A stretch of DNA of 14,753 nucleotides from assembly GCA_946611595.1 (NCBI GenBank), contig CAMODY010000028.1:1-14753 (forward strand), written 5' to 3'. The notes under the pieces are model-generated. The model was not told where the DNA came from. It saw nothing but the letters and a program-made list of their open reading frames with translations, and did not search any database. Shown here in pieces: positions 8,044 through 14,124 of this stretch. Both the position numbers and the translations under genes were made by a program. The DNA is from an uncultured Clostridia bacterium. Its GTDB lineage: Bacteria > Bacillota > Clostridia > Lachnospirales > Lachnospiraceae. Positions within the stretch are counted from its first letter, which is position 1. The number at the start of each line of letters is the position of its first letter.

Positions 8044-8433
8044 TTACAAAACGAATATAATCAGGATCGCAACAACCAATGCATAAATGATTGCCGTCTC
8101 TATAAATACCAGACCAAGCATGAGCGAGGTTCGGATGTTTCCGGCAGCTTCCGGCTGTCTGGAAATACCTTCTGCAGATTTGGAAATGGAAATACCCATA
8201 CCAATTGCACCGCCGAGTGCTGCAAGACCGATGGCGATACCAGCTGCGATTGCTTTGCTTCCGATTGCATTGTCGGAAGAAGTTTCAGTCGTAGCGGTCT
8301 GCTCTGCAACAACCTGAGTCGTTTCAGAACCGGTATCTGCCTTGGAAGTTACTGCGAGTACAGCCATGGTTGCACCGAGCAGTAAGATCACGAGACCTAA
8401 GATTGCAATCAGTTTTTTGCTTCTAAGTACCAT
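8044..8433 (-). CDS. atpE: ATP synthase F0 subunit c with signal-peptide-like N-terminal extension
   Basis: 129 residues against 75-90 for most bacterial c subunits. Residues about 57-129 are the standard hairpin: a Gly/Ala-rich first helix (AIAAGIAIGLAALGGAIGMG), the polar loop SRQPEAAG, and a second helix carrying the ion-binding carboxylate E112 (LVFIETAIIYALVV). Residues 1-29 form a separate hydrophobic segment after basic Arg/Lys residues, followed by a Thr/Ser/Glu-rich linker (30-56), like a signal peptide or an extra membrane helix. At the place of the Na+-binding Gln of sodium-type c subunits there is Met (M79), with Thr after E112 and Tyr at 117; this leans toward H+ but is not decisive. 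A near-perfect AGGAGG site fits the high copy number of c. A 114-base gap with a hairpin separates it from atpB. Confidence 0.95.
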   Translation of the reverse strand: MVLRSKKLIAILGLVILLLGATMAVLAVTSKADTGSETTQVVAEQTATTETSSDNAIGSKAIAAGIAIGLAALGGAIGMGISISKSAEGISRQPEAAGNIRTSLMLGLVFIETAIIYALVVAILIIFVL

Positions 8434-8440
8434 TTAATTA

Positions 8441-8447
8441 TCCTCCT
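8441..8447 (-). promoter_or_regulatory. Strong ribosome binding site of atpE
   Basis: AGGAGGA on the minus strand, 7 bases before the atpE ATG. It is the strongest Shine-Dalgarno match in the ATP synthase operon, consistent with the c-ring needing many copies per complex. Confidence 0.85.
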
Positions 8448-8477
8448 AAGCTTTTCGCTTATTGTTTATATATTTGT

Positions 8478-8496
8478 CCGAACCTTTACAGTTCGG
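8478..8496 (-). other. Intercistronic hairpin between atpB and atpE
   Basis: CCGAAC / GTTCGG, 6-bp perfect stem with a 7-base loop, in the 114-base spacer between the atpB stop and the atpE start. No T run follows on the minus strand, so it is not a terminator. It could protect or define a processed 5' end of the atpE-to-atpC message; this is inference. Confidence 0.5.
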
Positions 8497-8547
8497 TGAT
8501 TAACAAATGAATTCAGTGTTTTTAGCAGCCTGACTATATAACAGATC

Positions 8548-9405
8548 TTACGCTACTTTCGCTTTTTTCTGTTTCTTAGCTTTCTTCTCTTTCGGAACCT
8601 TGACCGTCTGCTCTGTTACTTCACCAAAGTAGGTTGATACCAGAGTGGTAAGGACGTAAGCCTGGATCAGAGCATGCAGTAAAGTGAACAGGACACCAAC
8701 GATAACAGGAACGCCGTAGCTCATGACGGTTGCATGATAAACAAGTTCCGTAACAAGTGCGCCTGAAAGCATAGCTCCGAAAAGACGGAAACTCATGGAG
8801 ATTGGAAGTGAGAACTCTTTTAATGTTTTGCCCAATCCCTTGATGCCGTTCTTTGCAATACCGCCGCCCATGATGACCAGATAGGACAGGCAGCCCATGC
8901 AGACCGCTCCGTTAATATCGGAAAGCGGTGCCGGAAGTGCAACCGATACGCCGGCAGTCGTCATAACCTGAATACCAAAGAGCTCAAAGATCGTGCTGAT
9001 ACAGATATAAGCGCCCGCTGCAAAGATATAGGCGCTCACGAACTTATAGGCATGAGGCGAATTGCCCTTGCCCATGTTGCTGAACAGATCAACCATCTGC
9101 TCTAAGAACATTTGGAATTTACCTGGAATCTTTTTAAATTTTGGAATGACGAATATTCTGACGATCAGACAGAATACAAGAAAAATAATTGTAACGCAAA
9201 ATGCCGAGATAAGACCTGGATTTACGTCAATCAATCCAAAGAGATTAACCTTAAAAGTCTCATGCAAAACAGCGTCACGCATGACGACCTGGATCTCTTC
9301 ACTATGACCGTTTTTGACCAGTCCCGTAATAACGCTACCTGCAAGTAATATAATAAATGCCACACCGAATATAATTCCGGCTCTGATCTTCTGTTTCTTA
9401 TTCAT
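8548..9405 (-). CDS. atpB: ATP synthase F0 subunit a
   Basis: 285 residues with five to six membrane helices. The essential stator arginine is in SMSFRLFGAMLSG (R207), facing the c-ring carboxylate; the final helix carries the family's Gln in ALIQAYVLTTL. The N-terminus (1-10) is basic and the first helix is about 11-29. The C-terminal tail from 268 is unusually Lys-rich (PKEKKAKKQKKAKVA). The frame extends 12 codons upstream to a TTG, but no ribosome binding site precedes that codon, while AAAGGTG precedes the ATG at 9405 (about 14 bases away, rather far). First gene of the operon; no atpI is seen upstream. Confidence 0.95.
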   Translation of the reverse strand: MNKKQKIRAGIIFGVAFIILLAGSVITGLVKNGHSEEIQVVMRDAVLHETFKVNLFGLIDVNPGLISAFCVTIIFLVFCLIVRIFVIPKFKKIPGKFQMFLEQMVDLFSNMGKGNSPHAYKFVSAYIFAAGAYICISTIFELFGIQVMTTAGVSVALPAPLSDINGAVCMGCLSYLVIMGGGIAKNGIKGLGKTLKEFSLPISMSFRLFGAMLSGALVTELVYHATVMSYGVPVIVGVLFTLLHALIQAYVLTTLVSTYFGEVTEQTVKVPKEKKAKKQKKAKVA

Positions 9406-9573
9406 AATTAAGTATGATACACCTTTTTTTGACAAAAGCAACCAATACTTTTAGAAGTTCTTCTTATTTATATTAGAAATAATTCATAGTGATATAGATA
9501 ATTCTAAATATTGATGTAAGCATTTTGGAACATGAATGAAAAAGAATGCACAGAAATATGCTCTGAATCCAAT
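9406..9573 (-). promoter_or_regulatory. Promoter/leader region of the ATP synthase operon
   Basis: About 170 bp of AT-rich sequence between the fchA terminator and atpB. Because the upstream gene ends in a terminator, the operon promoter must lie here. A TAGAAT-like -10 (plus-strand 9502-9507) and several TATA-rich alternatives exist, but no -35 is convincing, so I do not fix a promoter. No riboswitch or coding region is seen. Confidence 0.5.
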
Positions 9574-9603
9574 AAAAAAGGTTATCAAAGTTGATAACCT
9601 TTT
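9574..9603 (-). terminator. Rho-independent terminator after fchA
   Basis: Near-perfect dyad AAAAGGTTATCAA / TTGATAACCTTTT followed on the minus strand by TTTTTTATT. It sits about 50 bp after the fchA stop and separates fchA from the ATP synthase operon. Confidence 0.85.
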
Positions 9604-9651
9604 CTGACTTTTTCAAACTATGAAAGTAGTTTGTTATTTTATATTTCTCGC

Positions 9652-10287
9652 TTATTCAGCCGGTTTCAGTTTTGCCTGAACCATATCAAAGATCGCATCT
9701 GCCTTTTTGCCATATTCAACAAGCATCTGCTCTGTCTTTGTATTAAGTTCATTAGCCTTGTCTCTGTTTTCCATACCTTTGGTATTGATGAAAATATTAA
9801 GACTTGCAGCAAAGAGCGCCGATTTTACTGTGACAGCGCCGCAGCCAGCATCAGAAACTGCTAATGCAGAACCTTTTTCTGCGAACTCTTCGATGATATC
9901 GATCGCTTCGCAGCAGTGTTCCATGATCTCCATCGGAACTTTGCATGCTTCTACGCTGCACTCTTCCAGAACAAGTTTCTTATGCGCCTTTTCCTCGTCT
10001 GTGTTTGCCGGAAGGCCATATGCTTTGGAAAGCGGTTCAAAACCTGCTGCATCCTCATCGATCAGCTGAAGAAATCTTGTCTGGAGCGCATCAGATTTTG
10101 CTTTAAGTTCAATAATGCGATCCTCTACTTCAGCATATTTTTTCTTGCCGACTGTAAGAGACCCAACCATGTTTCCGAGAGCTGTTCCAACAGCTGCACA
10201 TAAAGCAGCAGCCCCACCGCCGCCCGGTACCGGCTCTTTAGAAGCTAAAACCTGTACGAATTCAGGTAATGTTTTTTGACTGATCAT
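9652..10287 (-). CDS. fchA: Cyclodeaminase/cyclohydrolase family protein (methenyl-THF cyclohydrolase or formimino-THF cyclodeaminase)
   Basis: 211 residues, all helical, the size of stand-alone FTCD-C-domain enzymes. PVPGGGGAAAL (19-29) is the family's signature loop; SDAGCG at 145-150 is a second conserved site. Members either release ammonia from 5-formimino-THF (purine or histidine fermentation) or hydrolyse 5,10-methenyl-THF; sequence alone cannot separate these, but lying next to fhs favours a cyclohydrolase role in one-carbon flow. The start at 10287 is chosen because AGGAG lies 8 bases before that ATG; a GTG three codons upstream overlaps this AGGAG and is unlikely. A terminator upstream (after fhs) and one downstream make it a single-gene unit, possibly topped up by read-through from fhs. 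Confidence 0.88.
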   Translation of the reverse strand: MISQKTLPEFVQVLASKEPVPGGGGAAALCAAVGTALGNMVGSLTVGKKKYAEVEDRIIELKAKSDALQTRFLQLIDEDAAGFEPLSKAYGLPANTDEEKAHKKLVLEECSVEACKVPMEIMEHCCEAIDIIEEFAEKGSALAVSDAGCGAVTVKSALFAASLNIFINTKGMENRDKANELNTKTEQMLVEYGKKADAIFDMVQAKLKPAE

Positions 10288-10313
10288 AACAATCACTCCT
10301 TTAATAATTGTTT

Positions 10314-10340
10314 TAACACTTATGGTGTAGATCTAACACT
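10314..10340 (-). promoter_or_regulatory. Candidate operator upstream of fchA
   Basis: TAACACT occurs twice on the plus strand (10314-10320 and 10334-10340), starts 20 bp apart, about two helical turns. The 8-bp palindrome TAGATCTA (10328-10335) overlaps the second copy, and GTGT/ACAC arms surround it imperfectly. The segment lies between the fhs terminator and the fchA ribosome binding site, where the fchA promoter must be. Regulator unknown; could be chance. Confidence 0.3.
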
Positions 10341-10353
10341 AATATAAAAATTT

Positions 10354-10386
10354 AAGGTGGCAGGCTCTGATGAGCCATGCCACCTT
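10354..10386 (-). terminator. Rho-independent terminator after fhs
   Basis: Stem AAGGTGGCA / TGCCACCTT continues after a one-base bulge into GGCTC / GAGCC with a TGAT loop. On the minus strand it is followed by AAATTTTTATATT. It lies about 50 bp after the fhs stop. Confidence 0.85.
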
Positions 10387-10433
10387 TTGAAGTCGTAATG
10401 ACTCAGAATTAGATTTCGCGAAACGATCTGAAA

Positions 10434-12116
10434 TTAGAACAGACCGGAAATCTTTCCTGTGTTGTCAACGTCGATCTTCTCAGCTGCCGGTACTTTCGGA
10501 AGTCCAGGCATCTTCATGATCTCACCAGTCAGAGCAACAACGAATCCAGCACCTGCGGAAACGGTTACCTGACGGATCGTGATACGGAATCCTGTCGGAC
10601 GGCCAAGTTTTGTCTGATCATCTGTCAGAGAGTACTGAGTCTTAGCCATGCAGACCGGCATATTTCCATAACCGAATTTCTCGAGCTCGTCGATCTCTTT
10701 TGCAGCCTTCGGAGCGAAATCTACGCCGTCAGCGCCATAAACTTTAGTAGCGATAGCTTCGATCTTCTCACGGATGGAAAGGTTCTCATCATAAGCGAAT
10801 TTGAAGTCGTTCGGCTGCTCGCAAAGACGGATAACTTCTTCAGCAAGCTCAATACCGCCGTCGCCGCCTTTGCCCCAAACTTCGCTCATCTTAACGTTAA
10901 CACCGAGCTCAGCACACTTCTTGGTTACGAGTTCGATTTCAGCGTCTGTATCATTTGCGAATCTGTTAAGAGCTACAACTGCCGGAAGGCCGAATACCTG
11001 AGTAATGTTCTCAACATGCTTTAAGAGGTTCGGAAGACCTGCTTCAAGAGCTTCAAGGTTTTCTTTGCCTACGTCAGCCTTCGGAACGCCACCGTTGTAT
11101 TTCAGTGCTTTGATTGTAGCAACGATGATAACAGCGTCCGGACGAAGTCCTGTGAGACGGCACTTGATGTCGATGAATTTCTCAGCACCAAGGTCAGCAC
11201 CGAAACCAGCCTCTGTAACAACATAATCACCAAAGTGAAGAGCCATCTTTGTAGCCATAACAGAGTTGCAGCCGTGTGCGATGTTAGCGAACGGGCCACC
11301 ATGGATGAATGCCGGGGTTCCTTCCAGAGTCTGAACCAGGTTCGGTTTCAGAGCATCTTTAAGAAGTGCTGTCATAGCGCCCTGTGCATTGATCTGTCCT
11401 GCAGTTACAGGCTCACCACTTCTGTTGTATGCAACAACGATTCTGGAGAAACGCTCTTTGAGGTCATCCAGTCCGGTTGCCAGACAGAATGCTGCCATAA
11501 CTTCGGATGCAACAGTGATGTCGAATCCATCTTCTCTTGTATAGCCATTAGCTTTTCCGCCAAGACCATCAACTACATTACGAAGCTGTCTGTCGTTCAT
11601 ATCAACGCATCTTCTCCAAACAACACGACGTGGGTCGATGTCAAGAGCATTGCCCTGATAAATATGGTTATCTACCATTGCAGCAAGCAGGTTGTTTGCT
11701 GCGCCGATTGCGTGAAAGTCACCTGTGAAGTGAAGGTTGATGTCTTCCATCGGAACTACCTGTGCATATCCGCCACCTGCAGCGCCGCCCTTAACACCAA
11801 ATACAGGTCCTAAAGAAGGCTCTCTTAAAGCGATAACGGTTTTCTTTCCAAGTTTGGAAAGTGCATCACCAACACCAACTGTGGTGGTCGTTTTTCCTTC
11901 GCCTGCCGGGGTCGGGTTGATAGCTGTGCAAAGGATCAGTTTCGGTTTAACGCCATCAGCACGTGGAGTTGAAAGCAGGTTGTAGTCAACCTTAGCTTTG
12001 TATTTTCCATAGTACTCGATGTCGTCTTCGGTAAGACCGATTTTTGCAGCAATGTCTCTGATGTGCTGCGGCTGTGCTTCCTGAGCAATCTCGATATCTG
12101 TTTTAAACTCTGCCAT
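10434..12116 (-). CDS. fhs: Formate--tetrahydrofolate ligase
   Basis: 560 residues, the normal length. It converts formate, ATP and THF to 10-formyl-THF in the cytoplasm; in anaerobes it also runs backwards to make ATP. The N-terminus MAEFKTDIEIAQEA is typical, and the nucleotide-binding loop PTPAGEGKTTT is at 68-78. Other family stretches visible are REPSLGPVFGVKGGAAGGGY and GGPFANIAHGCNS. An ATG two codons upstream (12122) is open, but AAGGAG would then be one base away; 12116 gives a 7-base spacing. A terminator follows. It sits between folC and fchA, so the three act in one folate pool. The 226-base gap upstream has no clear terminator, leaving folC-fhs read-through possible. Confidence 0.97.
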   Translation of the reverse strand: MAEFKTDIEIAQEAQPQHIRDIAAKIGLTEDDIEYYGKYKAKVDYNLLSTPRADGVKPKLILCTAINPTPAGEGKTTTTVGVGDALSKLGKKTVIALREPSLGPVFGVKGGAAGGGYAQVVPMEDINLHFTGDFHAIGAANNLLAAMVDNHIYQGNALDIDPRRVVWRRCVDMNDRQLRNVVDGLGGKANGYTREDGFDITVASEVMAAFCLATGLDDLKERFSRIVVAYNRSGEPVTAGQINAQGAMTALLKDALKPNLVQTLEGTPAFIHGGPFANIAHGCNSVMATKMALHFGDYVVTEAGFGADLGAEKFIDIKCRLTGLRPDAVIIVATIKALKYNGGVPKADVGKENLEALEAGLPNLLKHVENITQVFGLPAVVALNRFANDTDAEIELVTKKCAELGVNVKMSEVWGKGGDGGIELAEEVIRLCEQPNDFKFAYDENLSIREKIEAIATKVYGADGVDFAPKAAKEIDELEKFGYGNMPVCMAKTQYSLTDDQTKLGRPTGFRITIRQVTVSAGAGFVVALTGEIMKMPGLPKVPAAEKIDVDNTGKISGLF

Positions 12117-12342
12117 ATCCATTCTCCTTACTATTTTTTATTACTTTTTTTTCAGATGAGGCTAAAGCAAATCGTCTGTAAAAATGAGTACTCGTCAGAA
12201 GAAAAGCTCTACCCTTCATCTAATGAACCAATGATTACTGTCTGCCACTTATGGCAGCTTGCCATCCCTTTTTATTCTTTGTTCATATCCTTGCCTGAAG
12301 TATCCAGGCGCTGCTGTTTGTGGGGTGACTGCTGACACTTTG
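12117..12342 (-). other. Structured leader / intergenic region between folC and fhs
   Basis: 226 bases holding no convincing gene. Read on the minus strand it has a series of hairpins: a 10-bp stem overlapping the folC stop (12328-12350, loop AAG, no T run), GCCTG/CAGGC (12292-12308), CTGCCA/TGGCAG with a TAAG loop (12242-12257), and near the fhs ribosome binding site a long AT-flanked hairpin (12148-12184, CAGACGA/TCATCTG arms with one mismatch, extended by T5/A5). No hairpin has a proper terminator tail. The density of stems suggests a regulated 5' leader of fhs, but I could not match it to the ZTP or THF riboswitch consensus. The fhs AAGGAG site is at 12124-12129. Confidence 0.45.
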
Positions 12343-13623
12343 TCAGCAATTTGTTTTACTCTTTATATATGACTTGATATCACCAATCATATATAAAGAT
12401 CCAAGTGCTGTAGCACTGGTGCCTGAAGCCTTGGCTTTTTCAAGGACACTGTCCACTGCTTCTCCGATCGTTTCAAAAGGAGTTGCCGGAACGCCTCTTT
12501 CCCTGATGATCTCTGCAAGCTTTTCGGCAGGCAATGCTCTTGGGTTATTTGGTGTTACGCAATTGACTTCCTGTGCCATCGGGAGGATCTGATCTAACAT
12601 GTCGTCATAATCCTTATCCGCCATAACGCCAAACAGGAATACAAGTTTTTGATCTTTGAAGACTGCCTTTAAGCTCTTGCTCGTTGCGCGGATTCCGTGC
12701 GGGTTGTGTGCTCCATCCACGATAAAGATCGGGTCCCGTAAAACAACCTCGAAACGGCCCGGCCATTTGGTCTTTTTAAGCCCCTCTTTTACGGCCTCAT
12801 CAGAAATATCCCATCCTCGCCGTCTCATGACTTCGACTGTCTTAAGTGCAGTCGCTACGTTTTCGAGCTGGTAGTTTCCGATCAGCGGGATCTGAAGCGT
12901 TTCGTATCCCGGATAGTTGAATCTTTGCCCATCAATGTCCATATCTACAAACTGGACATTCTCCGGCTCGGTAATATCAAGCGTAGCGCCTACTTCATCG
13001 CAGCGCTCACGAATGATTTCCGTTACAGATTCTGCCTGTTTGTAAAGGACTGTGGAACAGCCTTCTTTAATGATGCCGGATTTCGTTTTCGCGATCTTTT
13101 CGATCGTATCACCCAGTTCAGCTGTGTGGTCTAATCCAATGGCCGTGATGACAGCAGCCTCCGGGCTGTCGATGATGTTCGTCGAATCCAGCTCTCCGCC
13201 CATGCCGACTTCTAAGACAACGATATCGCACTTGTTGCGCTTAAAATACTCCATGCAGATGGCGGTATTCAGCTCAAACTCGGTCGGATGATCTTCTAAA
13301 GCGTCAGCAAACGGTTTGATGTAGGTGGTGATTTCTGCAAGTTCTTCATTAGAGATATTTTCGTTATCGATCTGCATCCTTTCATTGAACACTTCAATAT
13401 ATGGGGATGTGAAAAGCCCCACCTTATATCCGGATTCTTTTAAAATGGATGAGAGAAATGCAGCCGTAGATCCTTTGCCGTTTGTTCCGGCGATGTGAAT
13501 AAACTTAAGTTCCTTCTGCGGATTTCCAAGTTTTTCCAGTAAATCACGAATACGGGAAAGCCCTAATACAGAGCCTTTCCATACATAACTTGCGATATAC
13601 TCTAATGTTTCGTTGTAATTCAT
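12343..13623 (-). CDS. folC: Folylpolyglutamate synthase / dihydrofolate synthase
   Basis: 426 residues, normal for FolC. It adds glutamates to folates with ATP, keeping them in the cell and raising affinity for folate enzymes; many bacterial forms also make dihydrofolate from dihydropteroate. Motifs: P-loop GTNGKGS (46-52), LEVGMGGELDSTN (137-149), GLDHTAELG (163-171), the Lys region KTKSGIIKEG after it, and DGAHNPHG (303-310). An AAGAGG site lies about 5 bases before the ATG. Perfect -10 TATAAT about 55 bases upstream on the same strand. Diverges from the flavodiiron gene across a 500-bp region and is followed by fhs. Confidence 0.95.
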   Translation of the reverse strand: MNYNETLEYIASYVWKGSVLGLSRIRDLLEKLGNPQKELKFIHIAGTNGKGSTAAFLSSILKESGYKVGLFTSPYIEVFNERMQIDNENISNEELAEITTYIKPFADALEDHPTEFELNTAICMEYFKRNKCDIVVLEVGMGGELDSTNIIDSPEAAVITAIGLDHTAELGDTIEKIAKTKSGIIKEGCSTVLYKQAESVTEIIRERCDEVGATLDITEPENVQFVDMDIDGQRFNYPGYETLQIPLIGNYQLENVATALKTVEVMRRRGWDISDEAVKEGLKKTKWPGRFEVVLRDPIFIVDGAHNPHGIRATSKSLKAVFKDQKLVFLFGVMADKDYDDMLDQILPMAQEVNCVTPNNPRALPAEKLAEIIRERGVPATPFETIGEAVDSVLEKAKASGTSATALGSLYMIGDIKSYIKSKTNC

Positions 13624-13675
13624 AATGCCTCTTTAAAATTTGTTATTGTGTGTATGTATTCCCAAATTTTACCGC

Positions 13676-13681
13676 ATTATA
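13676..13681 (-). promoter_or_regulatory. Candidate -10 element of the folC promoter
   Basis: A perfect TATAAT on the minus strand, 52 bases before the folC ATG, which would give a leader of about 45 bases. The -35 is poor: TTCTTG lies at 17-bp spacing and TTGTAA at 14. Confidence 0.5.
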
Positions 13682-13734
13682 CAACTACGTTCGGCTTACA
13701 AGAAATTGCACCAGTAACTGTACAATACCCATAG

Positions 13735-13852
13735 TATAGAAAAATACTACTATTTTCTATGAACATATTAATGTTTTTGGTAAAATTGTTTTTACTTAAA
13801 AACATACCAAAAAAACTACATTTTTCTATGACTTTATTATAAGATATGTAGG
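13735..13852. repeat. Cluster of AT-rich inverted repeats in the divergent intergenic region
   Basis: Nested dyads between folC and the flavodiiron gene: ATAGAAAA (13736-13743) with TTTTCTAT (13753-13760), and the same left arm extended to ATAGAAAAAT (13736-13745) also pairs with ATTTTTCTAT (13820-13829). Between these lies a hairpin of TTTTTGGTA/TACCAAAAA (13774-13782, 13805-13813) enclosing TGTTTTT/AAAAACA. CTACAT/ATGTAG (13816-13821, 13846-13851) closes the block. AT-rich sequence makes some dyads by chance, but the stacked 9-16 bp arms are more than expected. Role unknown: operators, or upstream promoter curvature. Confidence 0.5.
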
Positions 13853-13893
13853 GAAAATTGTTAATAAGTCATTATAAAAATTAATTTTTGACG

Positions 13894-13937
13894 TTTTCTT
13901 GTTTGTGCATACACAAACCCTATAACTAACAAGAAAA
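13894..13937 (-). repeat. 44-bp dyad copy 1 (candidate operator), reverse orientation
   Basis: Arms TTTTCTTGTTTGT (13894-13906) and ACTAACAAGAAAA (13925-13937) around an 18-bp spacer. Read on the minus strand it shares 23 exact bases with copy 3, including the spacer stretch TATAGGGTTT. Confidence 0.75.
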
Positions 13938-13945
13938 CACTTCTA

Positions 13946-13989
13946 TTTTCTTGTTAGTATTAGGCTTCCACAAGGTTCAAACAAGAAAA
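13946..13989 (+). repeat. 44-bp dyad copy 2 (candidate operator)
   Basis: Arms TTTTCTTGTTAGT (13946-13958) and TCAAACAAGAAAA (13977-13989) with an 18-bp spacer starting ATTAGGCTT, similar to the TATAGGGTT of the other copies. Its centre is 52 bp from that of copy 1. Confidence 0.7.
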
Positions 13990-14014
13990 TGAATATTTTA
14001 TAACTGATTTCGAC

Positions 14015-14025
14015 TATTATATAAG
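14015..14025 (+). promoter_or_regulatory. Candidate -10 region for the flavodiiron gene
   Basis: TATTATATAAG holds overlapping -10-like hexamers; no good -35 is seen (TTTATA or AATATT at usable spacing). It lies midway between dyads 2 and 3, so dyad 2 would be upstream of, and dyad 3 downstream of, the start of transcription. Confidence 0.3.
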
Positions 14026-14048
14026 CTATATAGCAATGCATTTTCCAA

Positions 14049-14092
14049 TTTTCTTGTTAGTTATAGGGTTTAGAGAACGACTAACAAGAAAA
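14049..14092 (+). repeat. 44-bp dyad copy 3 (candidate operator)
   Basis: Perfect 13-bp arms TTTTCTTGTTAGT (14049-14061) and ACTAACAAGAAAA (14080-14092), 14 bp if the flanking A/T pair is counted, with an 18-bp spacer. It ends 15 bases before the flavodiiron gene's AAAGGA site, so it could act as an operator or as a leader hairpin. Confidence 0.8.
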
Positions 14093-14124
14093 TGAGATTT
14101 TACAATAGAAAGGACAAATAAATT

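Noticed and set aside
9406..9441. TTG start adding 12 residues to the a subunit
   Set aside because: No ribosome binding site precedes it; the ATG at 9405 begins a typical MNKKQKIRAG start.
11235..11813. 192-codon open frame on the plus strand inside fhs
   Set aside because: Antisense to conserved fhs, Cys/Ser-rich shadow translation, no supporting start signal.
12209..12265. 18-codon minus-strand leader peptide (MASCHKWQTVIIGSLDEG) before fhs
   Set aside because: The GGG run abuts the ATG, so no proper ribosome binding site; no run of regulatory codons or attenuator follows.
12117..12342. ZTP (pfl) or THF riboswitch
   Set aside because: CGCCTGG and GGGATG pieces occur, but the partner strands and the order of the consensus elements are missing.
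12328..12350. Terminator after folC
   Set aside because: Stable 10-bp hairpin overlapping the stop codon, but no T run follows on the minus strand.
14049..14092. Rex operator
   Set aside because: The half-site TTGTTAG resembles Rex TTGTTAA, but the halves are far too far apart (18-bp spacer between 13-bp arms) for the roughly 20-bp Rex site.
13894..14092. MITE or insertion sequence remnant bounded by dyads 1 and 3
   Set aside because: The ends are inverted copies, but no target-site duplication flanks them, there is no transposase trace, and the internal dyad 2 plus regular phasing fit an operator array better.
13894..14092. CRISPR array
   Set aside because: Repeats alternate in orientation, are separated unevenly, and have no unique spacers of constant length; no cas genes nearby.
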